DNA of 31,982 bases. Origin: Pelargonium nanum (taxonomy: Eukaryota; Streptophyta; Magnoliopsida; Geraniales; Geraniaceae). The translations under genes were made by a program, and so were the position numbers. Shown piece by piece: positions 22,107 through 31,715 of this stretch. Positions within the stretch are counted from its first letter, which is position 1. Every line of letters starts with the position of its first letter. The stretch covers positions 1 to 31,982 of the forward strand of contig JAYMTF010000663.1 of NCBI GenBank assembly GCA_036897485.1, in the 5' to 3' direction. The notes under the pieces are model-generated. The model saw only the letters and a program-made list of their open reading frames with translations, was not told the DNA's origin and ran no database searches.

Positions 22107-22885
22107 GCATTCATGCAGACTAGACCATTATTCTAGTTTTCTTTTGAAGGATTTTCGGATTGTTTGATTTCCTGTTTAGTGTCCTTTGGCAACTGCTGTT
22201 GTGTTTTTTCTCAGCAATAGTAGTGTGAGGAAATGGATGAAAGAAGGAAAACATTGTGTGTATAGAGATGTTTATTAAGCAAATGAAATGAAGTTTTCAA
22301 GTTTGAAGTAGATGATCCTGGTGTGAAGTTTCCCAATGTGAATGAAATTTATGACCTCAACTTTGCAATATTTGTCTTGTATAATGGGTAGTATAACTGT
22401 AAATTACCATTTTGCCATGGGCCTAATAGCACTTGGCCGTGTTCATGCGTCGTGTTCGTGTTGAAAGTTTAGTATTATGTTAAAAAGTCAACCCGACCCA
22501 AGTTGAAGACATGTTTGGATTGGTAGAGCAAATCCATTAGTCACATAAAGCTTACTTTTTTCAATGGAGAAAAATTAGGGGAAGACATCCAACAAGTAAA
22601 TTTCCTTGAGTACTTGGGAATGTTACAGATTATTAGTGTTACAAATGTTAAAAATAGTTCATTGTTACTGTAAAAGAAACATTTGGCCACGTAAAATTTA
22701 CTATCATCCAACTTCAAGAGAAGAGAATGAGTTTCAATCGGTAGGAAATCCCGACATTGCTTTCAACACATCTCAGGGAATTGAGACCTGGACATCTCTC
22801 AGTTGGAGATACAGACGATATCAGCTCTTCTGCCATGCCACCGGCATTCATATGATATAGATGAGCATCGACTCGGTTCCACGCC
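22107..22885. other. 3' region between convergent NEDD1 and FPGS
   Basis: This 779-base stretch carries the NEDD1 3' UTR, the FPGS 3' UTR and a short spacer. A gcgtcgtgttcgtgttga...gtcaacccgaccca segment at about 22447-22501 resembles a dispersed plant repeat I have met in many eudicots, but it is too short to classify. The open frame at 22606-22860 shows no family features. Confidence 0.5.
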
Positions 22886-25800
22886 TCACTTCTTGACTAA
22901 TCTTAACACGTCACCCACAAGATGTAAAGATCCAGTTACAAGAACCTGAAAGTCAATCACAGGGTAAATATAACAAACTTTTGGATTTTCATATCTATGG
23001 ATAAATGGCAATCCACACTATGTTTACAGTTCTTGCATTACTCAAGTTACAAATTTAACAACCTCAGCAGAAACTCAGAGAGATTCAAACCAGGAGCATA
23101 TTGCCAAAGCATATATGTTTGTCCCAGCTAGTTGTATATTTTATTGTGATATTCTTTAAAAGAAGAAGCATTACCTGAAAACGAACAGATCGATTTTGTT
23201 GGACGGTGTCCCTGAGCCATTTCATAGCTACTGGGAGAGAAGAAAACACCTCGCTGTTTTCACAACTTCTAACACTCACTTCTGAGTTAGCTTTGATCGC
23301 TTGACAAACAGCGTCTGTGTTCTTGGCGTCTCCTCCTGTCCAGTCAAACGACCAAACATGTATAAAATCAATACAAGCTGTCTTAATTGCACTCCTGATT
23401 TATATGGTCACCATATGCAATTGATACCTTTTTCCCCCTGGATGAGATTTTCCCATACTTTCTGAAGAGTGAACTGCCAAGACAGATCAACTGTAGATTC
23501 AGTTGCTGGTAAAGCATGGGTTCCAACCTTGTAATAAACTGATATGCTTGGAACAAATACTGCCTTCTGGAAGTAAACACCTGAAAGACCAGTTAGATGT
23601 TCATAAATCTAACACACATCAAAACAAAATCTTCATATTTGAACTATTTATTTTATAATTAAGGCCCATGAATTTTTATTTTATTTTTTTTTATTTCTTC
23701 TGACTACAAATTTCCCAACATTAATGATAAATTTCTGTTACAAGTTAGTGAGTAACCCATTTGAAGATTTGCGCAGATTAAATTGAAAGTTTAAGATCAC
23801 TACATTGGCTTCAAGCCAAGGAAAAGTACAATCATGGCAGGGATGTTTAAATTGCACGCTTTGAGTATTTGTTACTCCGTTCCAAAATGAGTGCCTTGTG
23901 TTCTTTTTCGAGAAAAATTAAGAAGTTGGTGTTAGACATTGTCCATTGTGTTTCTATGTACGCGTGTTGTAACTAACTCAATGGGTTCTAACTAATTTAT
24001 TACATTAGGGATGTTGCTGGTAATTCATGCATAACTAACTTCCTAAAACAAGAAAGAGGACATTCATTTTGGGACAAAAATGCTAGAAAAACAAGACACT
24101 TATTTTGTGACGGAGGGAGTATATTATTTCAATTTATGTGCAGCCTGTACAGTAATCTATAATCTTATTATCCATCTTATAAAGTATTTACCATGATTAG
24201 CACATGTCCTCAACAGGCGTGGTAGAAGCAACTGAGGATCTCGCACTGACATACAGTTGAACAACAATATCTGCATTTCAGCGGCACCCCAAAAAATTGT
24301 CAGAATCCAGGACATATAGCATAGGCAGAGTTTTTAAATGAATACGTACAAAAGCATCAATAAGGTATGATTTAATATCAATCATAATTGTCCATTTGCT
24401 TTGGAGGCCATCACACAGCTCTTTAATAGAGAAAGTGGACCCTAATGGCCTAATATTTGAGCAACATGCCTGGAAAGTGCTACCAATGACACAAATACAT
24501 GGTTTTAACGGTACGCTTGCACTTTACCTGTGTAGAGTTCACCCTGGATCTTTCATTCAAGGATCTGGAATCTTCAATTTGCTGATGGTTGTCTTCTTTA
24601 ATGGCACGAGAAAACCATTGTGCACATATCTCCATGCTTTCAGGACTATGAGCTCCATCCAAATAAAAAACCATATCTCCAGGGCTTTCAGCGTTGATAT
24701 TTCGATCAGGGACAATCTGGGCCCGTCCTTGCAAGCTGGCTGTTGTTAGCCCTTTGATGAACTCTTCCGGCAGAGAGCTCTATTGCATGCATAAATAAAT
24801 GAAAGATAAAACAAAACTATACCCAGCATGCAGATAAAACTCTAATAAATAGAACTTACTGTCTGTTCTAGGTGGGCAGCTTCAACATGACCTGTCCTCT
24901 GAAGCCAACAGGAACATAGTGAAATGGCTAGTGCAGCATTCACATATTGATGTTCACCTTCAAGCCCTAATTTAATGCCATTCAACAAATTGGAATCTAA
25001 GGGTGGAACAACAGTAAGAGGAACCTGTAATCACCACGGTTTTGTCAGCCCTACTGTGAAAGAGACCTTCTAAAAACCTTTGAAAGTAATTCTTTGAATT
25101 TAACAAAAAGGAAAGAACTTACATCCAACTTAGAAGCCTTCTCTTCTAACACACGCATTGCTTCGTCTGGTTGAGGCACAGTAAAGGCTGGAACACCATG
25201 CTGCATCAAAAGGTAAACACATAAATCAAGGTTACAAAAGAGATTCCGAATGTGTTGGAAAGGTACAAGCATGTGATTGGAACTATGATATGAAGTCATG
25301 GAGCATGATTTTAAAGAACACCTTGAAGATACCAGCCTTCTCCCCTGCAATTTCTCCAAGTGTATATCCTGTTTGTAGTGTCCAGCAAAGCAAAGGAAGC
25401 AATCAATTTTTTACCTAATTTATATAGCAGCATGAGTAACTCTTCAAGTTTAATGGATATTTCTAGGTGAGAGAAAGCATTCGGCTAATGTATAAGGTAT
25501 ATAACTGACCAGTGCCCACCAATGATTAAAAGTTTAGTGATAATTGAATAAAGATACCATTGGTTCTTCCAATTTTAAACCAGTTGTTAACATCCTGCTT
25601 GATACAACCCAATACATATGAATGACAAGCAAGGGAAGATAGACTAACCAAGAATCTCCATGTGGTCATAGCCAAGCGAAGATATACCACAGACAACTGG
25701 TTTCTGAACCTGAAATGAAACGTGATGACTTGTATGGTCAGCTTTCAGCAGTATTTCAGAAATATCTCTGGATCCTATGTTTTTAATATTACTATTTAAT

Positions 25801-28373
25801 AAGCATAAGTGTATGCCCTGACATTAACTTAAATAAAAAGTTCCAAATTATGAACAACAGCCTCTTCCAACAGGAGATGAATCTAAAGATTTTGTCCTCA
25901 AAGGACAGTAACACATACCACATTTGTCGCATCAAACCTTCCTCCTAACCCAACCTCTAATATAGCAACATCTACCTGCAAAAATGTTAAAACATGAAGG
26001 TAACGTTCTTGAGTTTATTTCAACCACTTAAGCAAAATGCCAGCAGTAGGTAGGAATGTAAGGGGAAAGCTCATATAATTATAATAGACATTGGTACTCC
26101 AAAAAAATAATTACATCAAACCTGCTCTGCAGAAAATATTTTGAAGGCGAGCAAGGCAAGGAAGCGAAAGTAAGTAGGCATAGGTACATCGTCAGTAGCT
26201 TTTTCCTACAAGGAAACAAAGTGTGAGATATCACCAGGTCATAGACCCATAGGGATAACTTACAACCAGGAAAGATTTTTTTAGCATAACTAGAAAAAAA
26301 TAATATAAAATAAAATAACAAACAAACAAAAAATATATATTTCCTATGCAATGATCATTTGGTATAGCAACATGAATAGATGAGCATAAAAAATGAGTGA
26401 ATAGTTATAGTAGACAATTGTTTCCTTCAAAATTCTAAGGAAGTAATGGAGTTGAAGCTTGGAATTGCGGCGAGCTTAGTCTGATAATGGGGTAAGTTAC
26501 TAAGTTCTGCTTATATAGCTCCTAGTCTGCTCACACACGCATTGAAAGGACGGGTAGATATTGATTCTATTACCAAAAAAAGTGAGCTGGTATGGTCAGA
26601 GAGCCATAACGACTTAAATCCATTAGCAAGTATTCTTCAGTTGCCACTTAAATATGAGGCTTATTACCAGTGACCTAAGGTCAGCTATGCAACTGTTTTC
26701 CCATTAAATTTATTTACTTAACTATTAAATTTGGTTGAATATCAAAAGGAACAACTTAGTCAATAATCATCTGCTATGTAACAAGTTCACTTTATGTTTA
26801 GTATGCATACCTTTAGTCTATCATAACACCACCAAAAATATGCCAAAAACTTCTCTTCACATACGTCCACGCTGCAGAAGACATCTAAATGGTTAATGGT
26901 TAAGCAGAGCGTCTAAATTTATGATGCCTTTGGAAATATGAATTTGTTGTCATAGCTGGGATAAGAAAATAAAAACGAGCATACTTTCTGCTCCAATGTT
27001 GAATATGCATCATTCTAGGCTCAACAACATGCTAAATGGCAAAAAATAAAAGTCCATATCAAAAGAACCAAAATTGTTGAAAGCTGGGAAGATATCACAG
27101 CTTTGAGTCAGTGATTAAAATAAAGCATGGAACCAATTTAATTAAGGGAAGGAACCTGAACCATATTATTCATGATTATATATTCACAGATGAATACTAG
27201 AGTTATTAGCAGAGAGAGTTCAACTAGCACCTAATTTAGTAAGGTAAAAGAAAACAAGATATGCTATTTCATAAATTCACTCATAGTTTAAAATAATGCT
27301 ATATGTTGGTAATTACGAATTAGACACTCACCCATCCAGTCGAAATCTTTCTCGGACATCAATAAGGTGAGGAGAAGTGAAAACTCCAGTGTGAAAGCCA
27401 CAATTACGTAATATGGATTCCGTAAAGGTGCAGGTGGATCCCTATTTAAATCCCAAAAGAAAATATTAAGATAAATTTCAACTCGTGTATAGGAAAGGTT
27501 GACATTGTAGTTTATTCCATGGATAAGATCATAAGATTACAATACCAATTTGAAGAAACTGTAAAGCATAGAGTGAGAGCAAACAGTCAAAAGTTACAAA
27601 CTGATAATAAACAAATGTACTACAACAAAATAATAAAGAACAATTGGATAGATGCATCTTCAGTGCTAGTAAGGAATTTATGTTTCATAACACGGCTATA
27701 AATCTGATACAGCACATGCCACTAGGCAGCCAAGAAACCAAAAGAAGATTTACTGTATACCTACCTAAAGAGAGGGTGGTAAATGATTTGGCAACAACTA
27801 ATAAGTAATAAGCAAATGAGTTCCTCCAACATAACAGTCATAGCAGGACAGCAGAGTTGGTATAGCAGAGACATAAACCAAAACAGTGACCAAAGTGCTG
27901 AAAATATTAGGCTACTTGAATTCCTCCAAAATTCATACCTTTCCTTTGGTTCCAGCCACATGAATAATCTTCATCTGTGAAATTGCCTCGTCCAAGTCCA
28001 GTATCTACATCCCAATCCAAAAGTATTAGCAGCTCTTTATGAACACTACATATTGCAATCAATAGAATAAACAATACAGATGGATCAATTTAGAGAAAAC
28101 TAACACCTTCAAATAATCGAAAAGCAGATCGTATCGATCTCCTTTATTGCTCTTATCGGCACGACTGCGTTTGGTGATCAGAGACGAGAGGGCGTCCAGT
28201 GCTTCCTCGTAAGGTGAAGCTGTGCCTTTCGGCGATCCATCGCCGCCTTCAGCGGCGAAAAAGTAGGTGAGCATTTAAGCAAACAGTTGGTGTGCAGTAA
28301 AAACAGTGTGAGTGAGTGAGTGAGTGAGTGAGTGAGTGGATAGCTAAAAAAATTGCATACCTTCTTCAGCCAT
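22886..28373 (-). CDS. Folylpolyglutamate synthase (FPGS)
   Basis: Sixteen coding exons on the - strand join in phase: 28373-28361, 28246-28107, 28004-27939, 27441-27332, 26871-26811, 26205-26122, 25975-25919, 25709-25649, 25368-25322, 25200-25123, 25024-24860, 24779-24528, 24270-24192, 23580-23428, 23335-23175 and 22945-22886, giving 528 aa. The enzyme adds glutamates to tetrahydrofolates with ATP, retaining them in the compartment. The ATP-binding P-loop GTKGKGS is at 69-75, followed by [49 protein letters not shown] and DGAHSPES (335-342) are Mur-ligase/FPGS hallmarks. The C-terminus [12 protein letters not shown] closes the second domain. The wording fits plant FPGS rather than the dihydrofolate synthase paralogue. 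The chosen ATG gives no obvious transit peptide, so a cytosolic form is likely; an in-frame extension is discussed in the findings. Several introns carry repeats. Confidence 0.95.
23875..24119. mobile_element. Stowaway-type MITE in FPGS intron 13
   Basis: The left end reads ctccgttccaaaatgagtgccttgt. The right end, on the opposite strand, reads CTCCCTCCGTCACAAAATAAGTG. These are long imperfect terminal inverted repeats of the CTCCCTCCGTCCC family. TA flanks both ends (23873-23874, 24120-24121). At 245 bases it is a typical Stowaway size. The left end has lost four bases relative to the right. Confidence 0.88.
28309..28338. repeat. TGAG tetranucleotide microsatellite in FPGS intron 1
   Basis: Seven perfect TGAG units plus TG lie within the 114-base first intron of FPGS. 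The repeat fills about a quarter of that intron, so length variation would change the spacing between donor (28360) and acceptor (28247). Confidence 0.92.
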
Positions 28374-28599
28374 GGATGTGGAGTGTGTGACCTGAAGTGG
28401 ATTGAAGAAAATGGACAAGATTGGGGAGAGATGGAGATGGTGAGTTGGTGTGGTTGGTGAAGATGAGATTGAGAATATAGGGTCGTAGTTGATTGCTATC
28501 GAGGTCGAATCACTTGTTCTACTCCAAACTCCTAAGTCCAAACAGCCAAAACCTGAGACATCAGTCACAAGTCAGCCCTCGAGTAGACGGCTTTGTTTG

Positions 28600-28605
28600 T
28601 ATATA
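28600..28605 (-). promoter_or_regulatory. Candidate TATA box of FPGS
   Basis: TATATA on the - strand lies about 230 bases before the FPGS ATG at 28373. It would start transcription near 28570, giving a 5' UTR of about 200 bases. The flanking run of A/T makes the exact box uncertain. Confidence 0.4.
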
Positions 28606-28619
28606 TTTTTTTATTTTTA

Positions 28620-29095
28620 AAATAAATATAACATCGACATTCGCCCGGTAAATTTAAGATAAATTAACCGCGTCCGGATTCATTTAAATGTGTAATGATT
28701 GAGTACATCGTTAATTATATAGTTGCGACTTCTTGATTTATATATAGAGAGAGAGCAATGAGTTTCAATCAAGTTATTAGTGACTGAGACTTAGTTGACA
28801 TACAAAATAAATGAAACTGATCAAGCACTTTGCGATTAAAAATTCATTGTGACGTATATGAGTATTAATTTATGAGGTGACAACACCTCATTGGGAAGGT
28901 TGAGTCTTAGTATAACTGACAATTTGAATCTGAATCCGACTCGAGTCACTCGACCAACTTTTGTGGCAAGAAAACTTGCACAATTTACAATTCAGCATAT
29001 ACAATTATGCCTATAACTGAAACAAACATGATTTACAAGTATTAGAGACTTGAAGTTGGGCTAAACTTATATGTGTGTAAAAGAGATAATAAAAT
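28620..29095. other. Intergenic spacer upstream of FPGS
   Basis: This is AT-rich sequence with a short GA run at 28748-28757. I recognise no gene or structured repeat. Confidence 0.55.
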
Positions 29096-29105
29096 GGACA
29101 TAAGT

Positions 29106-29221
29106 GGCCCTCTAGGGGGTGACGCAATGGTCAAGACACACATCTCCATGTAGGAGATTGTAGGTTCGAATCTTTGGGTTAAAAGGGGAGAGCTACCCCC
29201 CTTGTTTTTTTTTAAAAATAG
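29106..29221 (+). mobile_element. tRNA-derived SINE with target-site duplication
   Basis: The 116-base body carries a Pol III A-box-like TGACGCAATGG (29120-29130) and a B-box GGTTCGAATCT (29163-29173), 32 bases apart, and ends in a T-rich tail. It is bounded by a perfect 10-base direct repeat, GGACATAAGT, at 29096-29105 and 29222-29231, the signature of target-primed insertion. This is a short plant SINE of tRNA origin; the perfect duplication suggests it is not very old. Confidence 0.88.
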
Positions 29222-29411
29222 GGACATAAGTTACATTTAAAACTATGTATTTAAAAAAATGACTTTCTTAAATTTTATCAAAACAACGTGGTTAGTTTAA
29301 TGTTATTTAGGTTATCGAACTTTTACAAAGTCACTGATTAAGACCATTGCCTTCCAAATCTACTGGAACTTATTCATGTGTTATTGAAATTAGAAGTAGC
29401 TTATAACAAAT

Positions 29412-29485
29412 GTCTGGGTGGTGTAGTCGGTTATCACGCTAGTCTCACACACTAGAGGTCCCCGGTTCGAACCCGGGCTCAGACA
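29412..29485 (+). tRNA. trnV-CAC (nuclear): tRNA-Val (anticodon CAC)
   Basis: The 74-base sequence folds into a full cloverleaf. The acceptor stem GTCTGGG/CTCAGAC has one G-U pair, the anticodon stem is CTAGT/ACTAG with loop CTCACAC, and the T-arm is CCCGG-TTCGAAC-CCGGG with discriminator A. The loop gives anticodon CAC, reading the Val codon GUG. There is no intron and CCA is not encoded, as expected of a nuclear gene. A CAA just upstream (29407-29409) matches the usual plant tRNA transcription start, and a run of T at 29499-29505 is the Pol III terminator. Confidence 0.97.
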
Positions 29486-29498
29486 CTTCTTAGCTATA

Positions 29499-29505
29499 TT
29501 TTTTT
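29499..29505 (+). terminator. Pol III terminator of tRNA-Val
   Basis: A run of seven T starts 14 bases after the tRNA 3' end, the standard RNA polymerase III stop signal. Confidence 0.85.
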
Positions 29506-29568
29506 ATCAGCACGAGGCTTTCACTGGCCGATCATTTTGGCCTAAGAGCAATTTCTTTTTGTTTTTGA

Positions 29569-29780
29569 AAACTCCTTTTTCTCCGTTTCCATTTTCAAAA
29601 ATTCCACATCTTGAAATTTTGGTCTAGTTTCTCTAATATTTTTGTATGAATTAATTACAAGAAGAATGGTATCACACAAACTCCTTTTTCTCCATTTTCA
29701 AAAATCCCACATCTTGAAATTTTGGTATACTTTCTCTAAGATTTTTGTATGAATTAATTACAAGAAGAATAGTATCGCAC
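29569..29780. repeat. Direct tandem duplication, two copies of about 0.1 kb
   Basis: Copy 1 (29569-29677, 109 bases) and copy 2 (29678-29780, 103 bases) are abutting and nearly identical. They differ by one six-base indel near the start and a handful of substitutions. Both end in gaattaattacaagaagaat followed by a similar rtatcrcac tail. They contain no ORF. Confidence 0.93.
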
Positions 29781-29797
29781 AGTTTTCCATACATTCA

Positions 29798-29824
29798 CTA
29801 GTATTCATCCCGTGCGTTGCACGG
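29798..29824 (-). mobile_element. Helitron 3' terminus
   Basis: On the - strand the hairpin CCGTGC-AAC-GCACGG (29824-29810) is followed 11 bases later by CTAG (29801-29798) and then T. This is the canonical Helitron 3' end: a GC-rich hairpin about ten bases before CTRR, inserted at AT. The element therefore extends toward higher coordinates. I could not find its TC 5' end in the window, so its size is unknown. Confidence 0.7.
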
Positions 29825-30087
29825 AAGAATAGTAAATAATATTAAGTCCCACTAACATGTCATTTTGGTTAAAAAACAATACATCACTAAACTGTCATTT
29901 TGGTTAAGTTTCTTGCAATTTCAATGAGTTTTGGTCATTTGGATTTGTTTAGTTTTTTGTTTTATGAAGTTCTTTTTATTGCTTAATTTTTTATTTTGGT
30001 TGAGTTTGAGACTTGTTGTTTAATTGAATTGTTACTCCTTTTCATTTATAATATGATAGGGTTTGATTACGGATGTAATTGGTTCTA

Positions 30088-30138
30088 ATCCCACATCAGA
30101 AACATAAGAGAAACTTGAATTGAAAAACTAATATATAA
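30088..30138 (+). promoter_or_regulatory. snRNA-type USE + TATA module, copy 1
   Basis: ATCCCACATCA at 30088-30098 matches the plant snRNA upstream sequence element RTCCCACATCG at 10 of 11 positions. TATATAA follows at 30132, 33 bases later. Plant Pol II snRNA promoters keep these two elements about 33-34 bases apart, and Pol III ones about ten bases closer, so the spacing is of the Pol II type. Confidence 0.5.
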
Positions 30139-30156
30139 GATGTTGTTGTGTACAAA

Positions 30157-30208
30157 GTCCCGCATCGAAAAAATAGAAATTTGATGGAGTGATTATTTTC
30201 AATATAAA
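30157..30208 (+). promoter_or_regulatory. snRNA-type USE + TATA module, copy 2
   Basis: GTCCCGCATCG at 30157-30167 matches the USE at 10 of 11 positions. TATAAA begins at 30203, 35 bases downstream. The module starts just after the TATA box of copy 1, so the two sit in tandem in the same orientation. No U1, U2, U4 or U5 start sequence follows. Confidence 0.45.
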
Positions 30209-31588
30209 GCATACATGTCTACCCCTTAATAGCTAAATTATAATAATGATTGTCATACTAATTTTTATTAGTAATTGTTATTAGTTATTGAGTGAAAATT
30301 TGTAACAAATGAAAGTTGAAGGGGCATGCAATGAGAGAGTTCCAAATGGTTAAACTTGGTGATGTGGCAGATTTATGTCACCAAGTTTAACATACATGGT
30401 ATGAATTTTAAAATGGAGTGAGTATTAATTTTTGAAGTTCATTTCATGTCATTATAGTACAAATTCAGTTTTGGAAGCCACAAAGTTAGTGTTTAGATTT
30501 TAATTTTTGTTTAATGAGATGTCTCTTCCATACTCATTATCATGACCAACAAAATTATAATCTAAACACGAAAAATGATAATCTCATTTTTATTTCAATT
30601 CATGCATAAAAATTATAATCTAAGCACTGCTTAATCATTTGATGCATGCTAGGTTTTCTTACTAGCCTCCATTCATTTCATATTCATAGTGGTATTTGTA
30701 TAAATGATTGATCAAATTATCACAAAAGCAATAGCTTCTGCTGAATCTTTTTAAGTTTAGTTGCTCTGGCATTTGCTTGGTTAACTTGGATTACAAGGCG
30801 TTTTGATTTCTGCTTAATACATTTCGATAACATATACAATCGTTTGCTTCTATTTCTATTAATATTGTCACATTTGACGGGTTTTGAATTATTGTTTGCA
30901 TGTTTTTTTTTTATAAATAAAGGTGCCGAAATCCTTTCTTGCAAACGGTCTAAGGAAAATTATTGTTTGCATGTGCCAATGTTAATGAATATGAGATTCA
31001 CTATCCATGAAGAATGTATGTAGTCTTGAAGTGCTATGTATTTTTGTTTGTAATTAGTGTTTTGTTAGTTAAACTTGAAGTGCTTTTTGTTTAATTTTCT
31101 ATACATTTCTTCATGAAACAATTTTTTTTCCTCTAGAATTTACTAATTCCCATCACATTTGAAAAAAAATATGTATATTCATTCATGCAAAAGAACTTAA
31201 CGAGAATCAACTAGAATGCAATACTTCAACGTAGATACAGATACTAATTGTTTTAAATTCATCAATATGAGTTCTATGTATTCCATGTATTGAGATTATT
31301 TGAACAAGATCGATGCAAATCCTAATATAAGAGCTCTACATTTTTACTTGTTTACTTCTAAATTTAATCAACATTAAAATATTGTGACATTTTTATGAAA
31401 TTGAAGTATCTTCCCTCAATGGGTATGGAAGTGGTACAATGGTGAACAATAAATAAAAGTAGAATTTAATATATTTCATATGTTTTAAAAAGAGTGTCTC
31501 TTCCACTGTATATTAACTTTGAATCAACATATTGTTGTGTAAGATGTTCTCTTAAAATTGTTTGAAACTTAGGTATCGTTTGTATCCG

Positions 31589-31715
31589 GGAATCCAAATT
31601 ACCATCGATTCTATATATTACAGGAATTTAGATTTCTGTAATACATATATTTGGAAAGTTAAGAATAATATGTTTGTGTACTAAAAGTGAATTTAAAATA
31701 TTATGTTTGGATTCC
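31589..31715. repeat. Weak inverted repeat, possible MITE remnant
   Basis: GGAATCCAAA (31589-31598) and TTTGGATTCC (31706-31715) are perfect 10-base inverted repeats. They are set in sequence (taggtatcgtttgtatccggg) reminiscent of plant MITEs. No target duplication was found. Confidence 0.3.

Noticed and set aside
22606-22860. 84-aa open frame between NEDD1 and FPGS
   Set aside because: It overlaps the likely FPGS 3' UTR on the opposite strand and has no recognisable domain.
24396-24749. 117-aa open frame on the + strand
   Set aside because: It is the antisense shadow of FPGS exon 12, which contains the DGAHSPES motif on the - strand.
28309-28338. CRISPR-like or satellite array
   Set aside because: It is a simple TGAG tetranucleotide run with no spacers.
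30235-30400. A spliceosomal snRNA gene downstream of the USE/TATA modules
   Set aside because: The sequence does not begin like U1, U2, U4, U5 or U6 and shows no Sm site or stem-loops that I recognise.
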